Of a DNA stretch of 64,000 bases, positions 49,014 through 60,311 are shown piece by piece. The stretch comes from Prinia subflava (lineage: Eukaryota > Chordata > Aves > Passeriformes > Cisticolidae), in contig NW_026960608.1 of the NCBI RefSeq assembly GCF_021018805.1, forward strand, positions 1,488,001 through 1,552,000. Reading direction: 5' to 3'. The position numbers and the translations under genes were made by a program. Numbering within the stretch: position 1 is the first letter of the stretch; every line of letters begins with the position of its first letter. Below the pieces are notes generated by a model. It made no database searches, was not told the DNA's origin, and saw only the letters and a list, made by a program, of their open reading frames with translations.

Positions 49014-50587
49014 CCTGCGCTGTGAGATGAGTTTCCCTGCAACGGCTGGCCATTTTTGTGAAATTTAGAGCGACAGGAATTAGCAAAGTGAGGACCTTTC
49101 TGGCAACGAGGGCACATATTCGGTGTTCTCGGGTTTTGTGCCTTTCGACAGTCTTTTTTAATGTGCCCGGGCTCCCCACAGCTGAAACAAACCGACTGCT
49201 TTTTGGGTATTATCTTTAAAGCGGCAAAAGCATCGGCTATGCCTTGTCTCACAGCTTGATAGGTCACTGCTGTAGTGTGCTGCAATGTCCCCAGGCGGTT
49301 GCAGGCTTCTATCATTTGGAGCAGTGTGGGCTCAGGTTCTGGGGGCAGGGCCTTCAAGAGTCGTTTACAGTCATCATTAGCATTTTCAATAGCCAGTTTT
49401 AGGAGCACAACTTCCCTGGCTTGATCGTTATCAATCTGTCTTTCCAGTGCTTGTTTCAATTTGTCTACAAACTGCATATAGGGTTCTTGGGGAGCTTGTT
49501 TAATATTTATGAAGGACTGTTGCGGGGTTTTTGCATCAGGGACTTTAAGAAATGCAAAACGAGCTGCCTCCGTGATCCCTTCCAGGGCTTCCCTCGGCAA
49601 GGCAGCTTGGCCATTAGGATCGGTATGCGCTCCCTCCCCCGCTAAATGGTCAATAGTTAAGGCAACCAGGGCTTGGTTTGCTTGCCCTGCATATGTTACA
49701 ATTAAGTTCTCCAGTCTCCTTTTCCATTGTGCCATGAATATCGCATATTGCGTTGGAGTGAGCAAAAGGTTTGCTAAGGATTTAACATCATGAGGGGTCA
49801 TGAGGTGAGTACTGAAAGTTGCTCTCAACAAATTACTGAAGTAAGGGGACCCCAGACCGTATTCTGCTGCGGTACGGCGCAGTTCCTTAATTTCTGAGTG
49901 GCCCAAGGGCTCCCATCGGGGATTCCCCCCCCTCGGGCCGAGACGCACAGGGGCTACAAATATTTCTGCTGCGGTATCAAAGTCTCTGTCCTTAAGGGCT
50001 TTCTTTTTTATCTTTAACCAGTTGTTATGCCTATTTGAAGGGAATAAGTCCAGATCATTTTCGGGGCTGAGATCAAAAGACTCCCCGTCACTGCTAAAGT
50101 CAGAGTCCCCATAAGCAGTTAGCGTTCGGCGGCTCTGGGGTCGCTGGTGGGATCCCGGTGGGGGTGCAGCTGGCGGCTGGGCTTTATCTTTGGCGTTCGT
50201 CGGGGAGGGGGTGCGGACGGGGGACGGGGAGCGGGACCTGGGCAGGTTTCGGTCTGGCACGGCCTCCGGGGCCGTCTCCGCGGTAGCTTCGCAGGCTGCC
50301 TCGCTCCCCCCCTCTTTTTTAACCGCTTCCATGACCGCCCTCCATGCAGGAAGCAGGCGCAGCTCTGGCTCGTGGCCAGGCAGCGTAGCCAGGTCGTAGA
50401 GCTTTACGCTGACCTTGTCCCAGTAGCGGAGAGTAAGAACAGAGGAAGGGGTGGTATTGGGGAACATGCGTGACACCCATCGTAGGAGCGACTTAAGGTC
50501 TTGCTTAAGAATGGGGGATCCATGCTTGCTCAGCAAGCGCTGGATGGTTTTCTTAACGTCTCTCCCGTCGGACATGACCTGTCCCAT
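48869..50587 (-). CDS. gag: Provirus E gag polyprotein, 572 codons, open
   Basis: Structural polyprotein that assembles the retroviral core. Intact frame from ATG 50585-50587 to a stop at 48869. It has Gly2 for possible myristoylation, a matrix domain (1-100), a Pro/Ser-rich linker (110-165), a capsid N-domain with the LLTPTQYAIF helix, a capsid C-domain with a major homology-like region (QEPYMQFVDKL), and two zinc knuckles (C-x2-C-x4-H-x4-C, CFSCGEPGHIKKDC and CPRCQKGPHFANSC). It ends in a Gln/Pro-rich tail. The betaretrovirus-like domain order fits the dUTPase in pro. At least seven Trp codons are intact. Whether it is expressed cannot be told. Confidence 0.92.
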   Translation of the reverse strand: MGQVMSDGRDVKKTIQRLLSKHGSPILKQDLKSLLRWVSRMFPNTTPSSVLTLRYWDKVSVKLYDLATLPGHEPELRLLPAWRAVMEAVKKEGGSEAACEATAETAPEAVPDRNLPRSRSPSPVRTPSPTNAKDKAQPPAAPPPGSHQRPQSRRTLTAYGDSDFSSDGESFDLSPENDLDLFPSNRHNNWLKIKKKALKDRDFDTAAEIFVAPVRLGPRGGNPRWEPLGHSEIKELRRTAAEYGLGSPYFSNLLRATFSTHLMTPHDVKSLANLLLTPTQYAIFMAQWKRRLENLIVTYAGQANQALVALTIDHLAGEGAHTDPNGQAALPREALEGITEAARFAFLKVPDAKTPQQSFINIKQAPQEPYMQFVDKLKQALERQIDNDQAREVVLLKLAIENANDDCKRLLKALPPEPEPTLLQMIEACNRLGTLQHTTAVTYQAVRQGIADAFAALKIIPKKQSVCFSCGEPGHIKKDCRKAQNPRTPNMCPRCQKGPHFANSCRSKFHKNGQPLQGNSSHSAGWRRVKTQVPQPTQQLSQPEPTFSFQPAQALPARPSPTYVQQPQRAPD

Positions 50588-50714
50588 ACCTTGAGTTCCC
50601 CTGGCTCACCTGTCACGTCCGGCGTACAGATGATTGTAGGCCCAAACACGGTTCTTTCACCGCCACGATCAGTTCCAGGGGCGTCGCCAATTGCCAGCAG
50701 ACTGCCGGTTCTTT

Positions 50715-50732
50715 TCCTCACACGGGGCACCA
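50715..50732 (-). promoter_or_regulatory. Primer-binding site of provirus E
   Basis: TGGTGCCCCGTGTGAGGA on the minus strand, two bases downstream of the 5' LTR. The tRNA is not assigned; it is not a clean match to the Lys, Trp or His sites that I know. Confidence 0.7.
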
Positions 50733-50734
50733 AT

Positions 50735-51058
50735 TATTGGCGATTATGAGAGACGGGAAGACTGATTCGGTGATCAGAATTCGATTTTACTCAGGTTTTC
50801 CAAAAGCTTATATACTATTTCAGACAGGTTAATCATTTCTACTACAATAATCAGGTTAAAAATCACACAGAAAACTCATGCATTTTACAACAACTCTTTG
50901 CTTGCAGAAGTTGATTGAATCTTCTCTCTTCCCGTAAGCAGGTGTAATCCCATCCCCTGTAATTTTCACAGTTCTGTTTGTTCCTGCCATAGCATCTTAG
51001 TTATCAAACCAGATATGCTAATCAAGTCTGTTTGACTCTCTGTCTTGTGTATTCCCAG
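50735..51058 (-). repeat. 5' LTR of provirus E
   Basis: 324-base direct repeat of 45024-45347 with three differences; followed by AGTTAT. Confidence 0.95.
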
Positions 51059-51318
51059 AGTTATGATAGGCCATAGGTAAATGTAAAAGTATTGTGTATG
51101 ATGCTGATTGATTTCTATGTTTTAAGATGTTCAGCAAAGAAAACTATATAATGCATTGTAACCAGAACTAAGGTGGCTTCAGGCTTGCCTATAAGCTGTA
51201 GCTGGCAGCTTTTAGGCTTGGCTCTGTCACCCACAACCCAGGACTGCTGCAATAAACAGCATTTTAGAAAAGAGCTGCCTGTCATACCCACATCTCTCAT
51301 CAGGCTCTTACACCAGCC

Positions 51319-52933
51319 TTTCACCCCTCCATGGCTACTGTTCTGTCATATGGGAACTTCCACAAACCCAGCAATTAGAAACATTTAATTCTGTTGCTAT
51401 TTGCTGCATCAAATCTAGAAATAAATTATGACTTAAGGTGGACAAATCTAACTCGGGCATCTTCTTTTTCAGGTTCTCATACAAGTCCGAACCTGGTTTT
51501 TCAGGTAGTGTTGTTTTCTTTATAGTTTCTATTGCTTTTTGAACTAAATTTTCTTTATACTGATCTTGCACTTCTCCACCATCAGTATATCGCCACATGC
51601 CTGATTTGGTGAAACATATATATTTTTGTCTCTTGGGACATACATAGCCATTTATTGATCCTCCTTTTCTCTTGTTTTGGCCCATCCAAAATTCCTGTCT
51701 ACTTTCAGAACAACTTTGCAACTTCTGGTCATAGTATTTTGCATTCACATGAGTGTGTGTGTCCTGGGGTGACAGGACATTTTCATGCTTTGTATCCCAA
51801 ATCGTGTTTTTTTTCTGTTCCCATGTTCTCAGTTTGTTTTGTCTATAGCTGAGCCCCTCCCCCGGCTGCTTGCTTTTGGCTTGCTTGCTGCTAGCTTTAG
51901 GCTGCTTTGCTGGCTTTGCTCTCTTGCTTTCTGCTTTTTGCTTGCTTTTTGCCATTTTTCTGCTTTTGTGTTTCCCCTTCTTTCCTTCCTCCCTTCCCTG
52001 AAGACACTGGACCTGCTTCGGGCCCTGATTCGGGAACATCAAGGGAAAACCCCCCGGAGTCTGCACCTGAAAGAAGCTTTGGCACCCTCCCCAGCAGAGA
52101 CTGCTCACCCTCTCTTGGACTGGTGAAAACATTTGTTGTCATCTCGGACTGTTTTTCTTGTGTTGGGGAGTGTTTTTTCGTTGTTTCTCAATAAACAAGT
52201 TTTTTCCACTTTTCCTCTGAGGAAATTCCTCCCGAACCCGGTGGTAGGGGAGGGAGTTGTGGGGATTTTCCCCTAAATTTGTCCTAAACTAGGACAGTGT
52301 GCTACCATGGTGGATGTAAATCCTCGTCCATATCGGACAGTTTGGTAACACTGGGTGCATGGCCCTGCCCAGGCTGAGTTTAGGCTTAAGGTGATAATTA
52401 TGAGTAGGGGTCTAGTATAACATACTCTTCTGTTCCACCAGCCTGTTGAGTTGCCACCAACAGTTGGAGTCTGCATCTTCTTCATGGCAAGGGCAGGGGT
52501 TAATCTGGTCTTGCTTTTTTGCTGTTGCTTTTTGTTTTTCCCCACTCACTGACTCTTGACTCTCTTAGTTCTTTGCCATTACCTGGTAGGTTTCTGGCAC
52601 CCAGATGTCAAGGTCGCACTCCACTCCTTCAAGATCTGCTTTTGCTTGCAAATTGTTTCTAGTCTCGTTCACTCATAGCTCCCACTATTCTCTACTATCT
52701 AGGAGTATTTGAATTGTTGTCACTAATATTTTCAGGACCTGATCTGTTTCTTTCTTACTTATGCAATTTAAACAAAGACCTCTCGGAATCTTGGCTCCGG
52801 ATAAGTGGACATACCACAACTCTTTACATTCTATGCTCTTAAAATAGCCCCAGGGGTTACAGTCACAATTCAGGGTAGCACATTCCACTTCCCTTGGTCC
52901 AAGGCAATTTTTCCTATGGTGTCTCCTTGACAT
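51319..52933 (-). pseudogene. env: Provirus B env surface subunit, split by an LTR
   Basis: Frame begins at 52933 and continues degraded to 52302. It resumes at 51754 and reaches ..NVSNCWVCGSS and WPWRGE near 51320-51400. C-W-V-C is the gammaretroviral C-x-x-C motif that links to the TM loop. Several stops. Confidence 0.75.
51760..52296 (+). mobile_element. Solo LTR within provirus B env
   Basis: 537 bases, TGTCCTGGGGTGACAGG...AACTAGGACA, with the perfect 5-bp duplication GTGTG (51755-51759 and 52297-52301). AATAAACAAG lies at about 52190. Confidence 0.92.
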
Positions 52934-53502
52934 TCACTTGCCCTTCTTCTCCAAAATTATTCGTAGATCCCTGGGCTATGAGGCGATTTTCCACTGCCAT
53001 GTTGGTGGTTCTACCGATCTTTTGACTCTTGATGCGTGAGTCCACCCTTTCTCCATTGTTCCCACTGATGTTTCTGTTGTTGAGTTAAATACAGACCTTC
53101 CCATTTTGGGGTGAAACTGTCCTCTTTCCAGCTTTTAATTAATACTCAATCTCCTGGTTGTATCTTATGAATTTTGAACTCCAGTGGTCTCGTTTGGGCT
53201 AGCATTCTTTTTTCCCTTAACTCAGTCACATGCTGCCCCATGGTCTGGATATATTCTTATATGGTTATATCTTCTACTGCCTCTGGGGTTAAAGGCATCT
53301 CTTGAGAATAGGGCATACCATATATCATCTCAAGCTGAAAGTCCCGTATCTGCATTTGGAAGAGTTCTAATGTTCTGAAGGGCCAATGGTAGGCATTTGA
53401 CCCAAGACAACTGGGTCTCCAGCATTAATTTAGTAAGCTGTTGCTTCAGTGTTCAGTTCATCTGTTCTACTCTACCAGAAATCTGGGGGTACCACAGAGT
53501 AT
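52930..53502 (-). pseudogene. pol: Provirus B integrase, C-terminal half
   Basis: Reads YPQISGRVEQMN (the segment with the last catalytic Glu), then the helical region with LSAFEMIYG and the beta-barrel tail. Contains TGA and TAG stops. Cut at its upstream end by the LTR of provirus C. Confidence 0.78.
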
Positions 53503-54171
53503 TGATTTATTAAAATATGAATATCAATCTAATATCAATATTCAAATGTGACAGACAAAAACTCTCTAACAGTTAAAGTTAGAAAGTGTATGTTTATTGC
53601 GACGGGAGAGCAGTGCGTGGGATAGCTCCCTAATGTGCACTGCAAAGATCAAAGGTAATTACAAAGCCTTTTATTTACAAAAATGTTGAACACACAAAAT
53701 ACAAATGCATATTCATACCCCTCTCACTTCCTCTTCTCCGCTTCGTATGCTAATTGACAAAAAGGCGATTAAGCATGCGTAGTTTGTTCCCTGAAATGGC
53801 TCGGTGGTCCTTTTGTGAGGAGTGGTCACCAAAAGGAGGAAGTAAAACGAGTCTTCCTCGTTCTAAACTTTCAACCTTTTCAATGCACATGTGATTGATG
53901 GATGGTAGAACTCCCTGTTTCCTGTTTTCCAGGACTATTTCAGTGGGTTTCTGGAAACAGGAGGTCTGGTGTTGTATTGATTAGTTACTCTGTTTGACAA
54001 GCAATGAGTTACTAGATCCGGGGTAGCTTATCTTAAATCCGGTTTCTTTTAAACATCCTCTAACTTTAAACTGATTTCAGCAAAGCTTATCTATTCATTT
54101 CAGCTAAATCAGCAACATCTATTGTTAACTGTAACCTTAGCTTTTCTCAAAGCTTCAAAATTAGTGTCTCA
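53503..54171 (-). repeat. 3' LTR of provirus C
   Basis: 669 bases, TGAGACACTAATTTTG...AATAAATCA on the minus strand, right after the polypurine tract. The end was chosen at the last CA before provirus B integrase resumes. The partner LTR is not in the window. Confidence 0.7.
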
Positions 54172-54199
54172 TTTCCCCACTTCTTCTTTGAAATGAGTA

Positions 54200-56250
54200 A
54201 ATTCTTTTACTCGGTATACAGCGTCTTCTTCATCTATCCAAGCCGTACGGCTGGTGTCTCTCAAGACCAAGCCATACGCCTTTGATAGTGATGTTAAAGC
54301 TGCCACTCGTCATAGCATCCTCCAATTCCAAACAAGTATTACAACAGATAATACTAAACTTATGCTGACCAAAATAAGCAACACAATTATAGGGTGGACT
54401 AAGGCATTCAGTATACCAGTTGCAGTTGGTGACCACCCAAAAGCACATCCCACCAATGATGAGACAAATGTTCCTCAAGCCTTTTAAAAACCTCTTTGAT
54501 GGTCTCTGTGTCATGATGTATTGTAATTAATGTCCTTTTCCCTCCATCTCTAATTTCTTTTAAGATTTCTCTCAATTCGTGATGTTTCATCAATTGAGCA
54601 ACTAAAGTCAAATTCATTCCTATGGGCACAGGCAGTATCTCCTGCACAGTGGCTAGGTTGGCCTTTATATATTGATGTGATATTACAGGTGCCCAATAGG
54701 AAAAATCACATCCCTTAATTTTAACAAAATTGCAAACACAAATTGAATTGAGTCTCATCTGTAATTTGGTTGTCTATCCTTATGATGGGGCATGCAGTCT
54801 TAAGACAGACACAACCTTGTCCTGTATACACAAGTGAAGTTGTCTGTCTGCCTGGATGCGTTTCAAAGTGACAAATACTTTGGTCTGTATCCAAACAAGT
54901 GTCTTTGTCACCTTCTAATGTCCCTTCACATATGTATCCTAGTTGTCTCCTCAGTACAGGGCTCTAGATTAACAGTTAGCCATTTTCCTTCAATTTCTCA
55001 TGCCCACATCCTGTGTTCAGAAGGGTACAGTACCATTCCCTCATGGTTTAATCTTAAGGGGACTATTGGATGTATTAGGTCCACTGAGGCACTGTGTATA
55101 GTTAAAACAAAGGCTGTCACCATACTAGTCACAGGGTTATAGGTGAAATTGACCAACATCCACCAAGACTGAAGTTTCCTCTCCATATCAGAGGCATTGT
55201 CCCAAACAATCTTGTGAATTTAAGCAGGGAATGTCCCCTCTCCACCTTCCCTGATAACTGCAGCAGCCACTGATTGCATCCACAGTTGTGCTTGAGTACA
55301 CCCTAGAGCCAGCGAGATGTTTCCACTAGCTGTGCCTAGCGCATTGATTATTACCTCATGATCTCGCTCCTCTGTATTTTCCCATTCTGGTAATATTTGG
55401 GTCAATTTCCAATGATTGTTACCCAGTGCTAGTAGAGAGGATCGCAAAGGTTGTTGTAGTTTGACTAAATCGCTCCCTACTGAGGTTAATTTATTCATCA
55501 GCACTTCTGAATCTATTGTGTTCAGCACTCCCAGTCCTGTCCCTAGCAACCCAGTGAGATCCCTCTTACTCCTAAAATTAGGAGGCATACTTTTTTGGAG
55601 CCGAGTGGTCCAGTCCATAAAGGAGGTCCTGGGAAATGGGGCACATTCTGGCCGAACGTGAGAAGCATTTACCTGTACTCCCATTTCTACTCGTTTCAAA
55701 GACTACTTTGGGTTAACTATCAGCTTCTGAACTCCTGTCTTCTTAATAGCATATGGCCCAATTCTGGTAACTACAGGAGTTATTTGTTCCTCTACTTCTG
55801 GAATAGCTGGCATCTGGGTGACCACAGCCTTTCTTGGCACTGGTGGAGCAATCTTATTCTGGTCCTTATGGAGCTCAGTACATACCTGGGTGATGTTAAA
55901 GTCATCATACCCTCTTATCCCACACCCCTCTATTTTGAGTCTAAACTGAGGACATTTACTCAAGCATTTGTCACAGCATTCAGGACTAATCCGGATGGGT
56001 CTCATGGGTGGGTGGTACGCCTCATGGAACCCATCCTGTATGAATGCATACTTACATCCCCAAACATTTCTTCTTTCTCACAAGCTTGCATTCGTGTCTT
56101 TTAGCATCTTGTTTAAAGCCTTACAAGAGAAAGGGTCATAAGCTCTTCCTTGGCACCAGTATATCCCAGTCTCGTTATACCTACGTGGTATTGCGTTGAC
56201 TCTTGTTATGGCTAAAGTAATTGCTACAATAGTTATAACTTTCCACATAA
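54200..56250 (-). pseudogene. env: Provirus C env, degraded
   Basis: Signal-peptide-like start near 56250, Cys-rich surface part (..CCDKCLSKCPQF..), a furin-like R-S-K-R site near 55570 followed by a Gly/Leu-rich fusion-peptide-like segment, long helices and a C-x-Q-A-Q-L-W motif, then membrane segments to about 54230. Frames 56005-55703, 55699-55220, 55186-54998, 54758-54408 and 54514-54230 are broken by stops and shifts. It is unlike the env of A/E and of B; the closest family is not identified. Confidence 0.65.
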
Positions 56251-56274
56251 TGTCCATAATAACTATTAGTCCAT

Positions 56275-57575
56275 TTATTCGTGGTCCCGAGTGAGCTTCA
56301 GCTTCAGTTCGTTATCGCCTGGTGTGACCTTCCAAATTCCCTCTGGGGCTTTCTTCACTCGGGAGGGATGGATCCAGGCCTTCTGTTCTTTGATCTTGAT
56401 TGCAGTGAAGGTAGTGAGGAGCACCTGGAATGGTCCTTCCCACTGCAGCTCCAAGGTCTTTTCTGCAAAAGACTTAATGTACACATAATCCCCAGGTTGT
56501 ACATCATGTACTGGCCCATCTAGTTCCCTGTTTTGAGCTCCAGCCACATGTGTCTCACTTTCTCTAAGTTGTTTATTTAGGGCCACCATATATCTATGTA
56601 GGGTTTCTTCCCCTACTTGAATGGGTGTTGTCCCCTCTTGAACTGCATATGGCCTCCCATACAATATTTCAAAAGGGCTTAGTTTCTCTTTTGCCCTTGG
56701 TTTTGTCCGAATTTGCAATGATGCCAATGGGAGAGCCTGGGGCCAGGGCAAATTTGCTTCTTGCCCCAATCTCACAATTTGTTGTTTAATCAAATGGTTC
56801 ATTTTCTCTACTTGCCCACTAGACTGAGGGTGGTATGGGGTATGCAATTCCCAGTCTATTCCCAGGTGGTGACTTATTTGCTGTACAATTTTTGAAATAA
56901 AGTGTGGCCCCCTATCTGAGGATATGGTGGCTGGAACTCCAAATCCCGGTATTATTTCTTGCAACAATGTTTTGGTCACTTCTTGGGCCTTAGCTGTCCT
57001 GGCAGGAAAGGCTTCTGGCCATCCTGAAAAGGTATCAGTTAGCACCAATAGGTAACGATACCCTCCCTTTCTGGGCAGTTCTGTAAAATCAATTTGCCAT
57101 TGTTGCCCAGGTCCACAACCTTTCCCAATTTGTCCCACTTTAGGCTTTGGGGTGTTTTTAGGGTTAGTTCGGAGGCAAAGGCTACACTAATGAGTTACTT
57201 GTATCACTGTGCCCTGCGATTTCCTGGCCATGATTCTTTCTTTCAAATGGTTATACAGGGCATCTATTCCCCAGTGTGTTTTCTCATGTTCCCTCTGTAC
57301 TAATGACCACAACAAATAGGAGGGTACTACAAGTTTCCCTTCTTCTGTTACAGCCCATCTCTCCTGGTTATAACTTGCCTTTTCTACCTTAACAAGTTTC
57401 TTATCCTTTTTATTGTATATTGGCTTACCCTCAATAGAAATTTTTCCATCTGGAATCAATGCTGCCTCAATTGTCTCATCAGGCATCTCACCTTTTGCTG
57501 CTTCTTTTGCCTCCCTATTTGCCAGCATATTCCCTTCCTCCAATTCAGAGCTCACTTTTTGGTGCACTTTAATGT
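56275..57575 (-). pseudogene. pol: Provirus C RNase H end and integrase
   Basis: 57575-57190 gives the RNase H end and the HHCC zinc domain (..HEKTHWG.., then CSLC), with TAG at 57187-57189 between His and the CxxC. 57138-56275 is an open 287-codon block with the integrase core: [17 protein letters not shown] and SSGQVEKMN supply the D, D and E residues, then a GPF-type C-terminal domain. The core is catalytically plausible, but the gene is cut by the nested insertion and the TAG. Confidence 0.88.
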
Positions 57576-57955
57576 GCATGTGTGCTGGTTTGAAAGCAAA
57601 ACCAGTGAGAGTCCAAGTCAGAAATACAATTTAATAGAGAACAAACAACAAGAAAGATAAAAATAAAATAAAAATAAAAATAAGACAAATGCAATAGTAC
57701 AAAGGACCACTAACAGAGTCAAAATGCAAACCTGACACCCTGTTGGTCAGGGTGTTGGAAGCAGCCTGAAGTAAGTCTTCCCAGAGTGACAGTTGTGGCT
57801 CCGTTGAAGTAGAGATGATCCTCAAGAAGTCCAGTCGTCCTCTGGGAATCCAGTGCAAACAGGCTATCTTGGTGTTTGGGATTGCTGGTTTTACCCTGGT
57901 GGAGAGGGTTTGGCTCCTCCCACTGAGTGGAACATCTCACAATGGAATGAGGTAA

Positions 57956-58380
57956 TATCGAGATTTCTCCCGATAACTCCGAGGGTCCAGCCAGCGGAGA
58001 AATGGCTTAATAAAATAGCGAGACGGCTTCCCAGGATATGCTTTGTAAAATAAAGTTTTAATAACAGGAAAAATAATAAACGTTACAAAATGAAAAGAGA
58101 TAAGCCGAGCACAGTGTACCAAGCACAGTTACACAGGCTAAGGCACTCCCAAAAAGCCTCGTGTACCCTTATGCAGGCCCTTTAGTACTCGATGGTCTAG
58201 GTGGGCTTTTTTGGCTCTTGGCCCAATGAGATGGACACTAGACTTTGAGGTGCACTTCTAAAGTCCTATCACTGTGTCTGTATTGGGACTGAGCCAATTA
58301 CAGCGAGCAGGCTATAGAAAATTCTAGCTTCACTTCCTTATATGGAAACACCTGCTCGGGTACAGAAATGCACGACTACA
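57956..58380 (-). repeat. 3' LTR of provirus G
   Basis: 425 bases, TGTAGTCGTGCATTTC...GAAATCTCGATA. Contains TATATAAGG-like and AATAAA-like signals on the minus strand. Confidence 0.95.
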
Positions 58381-60311
58381 TCTCACCCTGTAAAATCATA
58401 TTAAAAAAAGAAAAAAAAAGAGAAATAGTTACTTTGAAAAAATTCTCACTTTTGTTCATAATTGTGATTGTGTCAATAACTTATTGTTATTTAACAATTT
58501 GGTTTATAGTTAAGCTGTAGTTTTATGGATTACAAAATTTTAAATTTGGTACTTTCTTTTTATTAGCCAATCTTTTAAAATTAATATTTAGTCTCAAATT
58601 ACATATGAATCTTATTTTACTTTTTGTTTGGGGAGATTTTTTCAAGTGAACTATATTTTCTTTTTCTTCTACATAAAGATTTGATAATAACTTTTAACAT
58701 ACAACAACGAACAATTTTGACATGACAATAATAACTTCAAAAATTTTAACAGTGCAACTTTTATAAAACTTAAGTCTCTGCTTCAAACGTATTTCAGTGT
58801 CTATAGTGCTGGGCTGTGTCAAAATGCAGAAGTCTTTTTGAAGACACAGTCTGTGGTCACTCTGGGTCCTTTTGCATGCTCTTCTTGAGGTGTGTTCTGC
58901 TCTCCTTCCTTCTTTTGTAGTTGTGACTCAACTTCTTTTGCAGGAACTTTCTTAGAGTCTGTACCTGTGGAGACAAACAAAACCTCTCTCCCTGCCATAA
59001 AGGACAGGCTCTAAAATTTGTCTTGTTTTCAGAATTTTTATGAATATGAGAGATTAAAAAACATATATATAACTTTGTTCAACCTTTCTATAATAGAAAG
59101 CACTACACCCTCTCCCATTTTTATCTTTTAAAGAGCATTTTTAGCTGTTTGTGTGCTTTTTAACAATAGATTGGCTTTTGAATGAATTAGTTATAATATG
59201 TGGTAGATTTGATATGTTGAAAAACTTCTGTAATTTTAAGAACTGTACATTTAGGAATGAGAAATGTTTACAAGAGATGTTTTAATTGTCTTTTTTGGTC
59301 TTTTTCTCCTTTATGTGTTGAGGTAGAACATACTTTAAAAAGTGTGTGGTTAGACAAGTGAATTTGTTTGAATTGTTTAAATGGTTGATATTGCATGATA
59401 CTTGTTTTTAATTTTGAGGGTTAACTTTTGCTGCTATTGATGGTGTAGTTAGTGTTTGGTAGTTTGGGCATGGTTGCACAATTGTCTTAATTTGACTTTG
59501 AGATATATGCGACACTTTTTACAAGAGCTGATGTATTTTGATGTATGGTTAAAAGTTTGCTGTTACCTTGCTATTTGCTATAAAACTTAGGAGTTTAGTG
59601 TTTGCTTTAACATGTGACACAATACAGTTGCTGTTGAGAAAAAAGGAAAAAGATTAGTATTTTAATGTGAATTTTACAATTGATTAGAACTTTTTCTTGA
59701 GAGGTCTCTGCTCCCTCTACTAAACTTGCAACATAAAAATTTGTAAACATAAAATATGAACTTTGAAAAACATGTAGACAGTTGTTCTTTTTTGGTTTTG
59801 AGATATAGTTTTTAGACTTTCTTAAAATCTGATTTTTATTTTTTGGTGTTAGGATTTCACTACATGGTTATGAGATTTTAGATTTTCTTGACTTATTTAT
59901 AAAACGAATTGTTTTTAGAGGAGTATGAATTTTGAAAGGTTTTCAATTTAATTATAGAGATGAATTTAATAATTTTTTTTTTTTTTTTGTAATATTTATA
60001 TGGGCTATTTTTAAAAACTTTTGAATTTTGAATTAACTATTTCAATTAAAGATATGAGCAAGCAAAATATTTTTGCAGAATCTTTTCCTGTAAAGGAAAA
60101 ATTATTTAGGAATTCGCTTTTATAATTAGTTTGGAATATAAATCTTTGGGCAAGTTATTACAATCTTCTTGCTTAATTGACAAAACAGAAAAGAAAAACT
60201 TTTTGTATTGGAATTACTTGGTAGTCTTTGTGAGATCTTAATGAAAAAATTTAACTTATAAAGTTCTGGGTTTCTTGTTAAAACTGCAAAATAAAAGAAT
60301 AGGTCAGGGTT
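58381..60311 (-). other. AT-rich non-coding interior of provirus G
   Basis: Almost no open frames. The one structured stretch is a strong splice-acceptor-like TTTTGTTTGTCTCCACAG (minus, ending at 58965). It is followed by two open frames, one of 48 codons to TGA at 58819-58821. Confidence 0.6.

Larger units (their letters stand above)
45024..51058 (-). mobile_element. Provirus E, betaretrovirus-like, 6.0 kb
   Basis: 6,035 bases with the perfect 6-bp duplication AGTTAT (45018-45023 and 51059-51064). Minus-strand order: LTR, primer-binding site, gag, pro with dUTPase, pol, TM part of env, polypurine tract, LTR. The 324-base LTRs differ at three sites (about 0.9%). Gag is open; pro and pol keep frame but carry nonsense changes of one type (see findings). 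The surface part of env is deleted. Three solo LTRs of this family lie at 20747, 34661 and 38170. Confidence 0.95.
44705..51312 (+). mobile_element. Solo LTR D, split by provirus E
   Basis: LTR-like segment TGTTGGAGAAGATG (44705-45017 plus its duplication) continuing at 51065-51312 and ending CTCTTACA, with AATAAACAGC at about 51251. Combined length about 560 bases. Flanks CTAGCC (44699-44704) and CCAGCC (51313-51318) match at five of six positions. Env of provirus B resumes on both sides. Confidence 0.6.
42898..53502 (-). mobile_element. Provirus B, gammaretrovirus-like, interrupted, 5' part missing
   Basis: Minus-strand remains in order: integrase (53498-52930), env surface subunit (52933-51319, split by a solo LTR), env to TM (44698-43745), polypurine tract AAGAAGGTAGGGGAT and a 555-base 3' LTR (42898-43452). 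Split by LTR D (44705-51312), which itself contains provirus E. At 53503 it stops where the LTR of provirus C begins. Old, with many stops and shifts. Confidence 0.82.
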
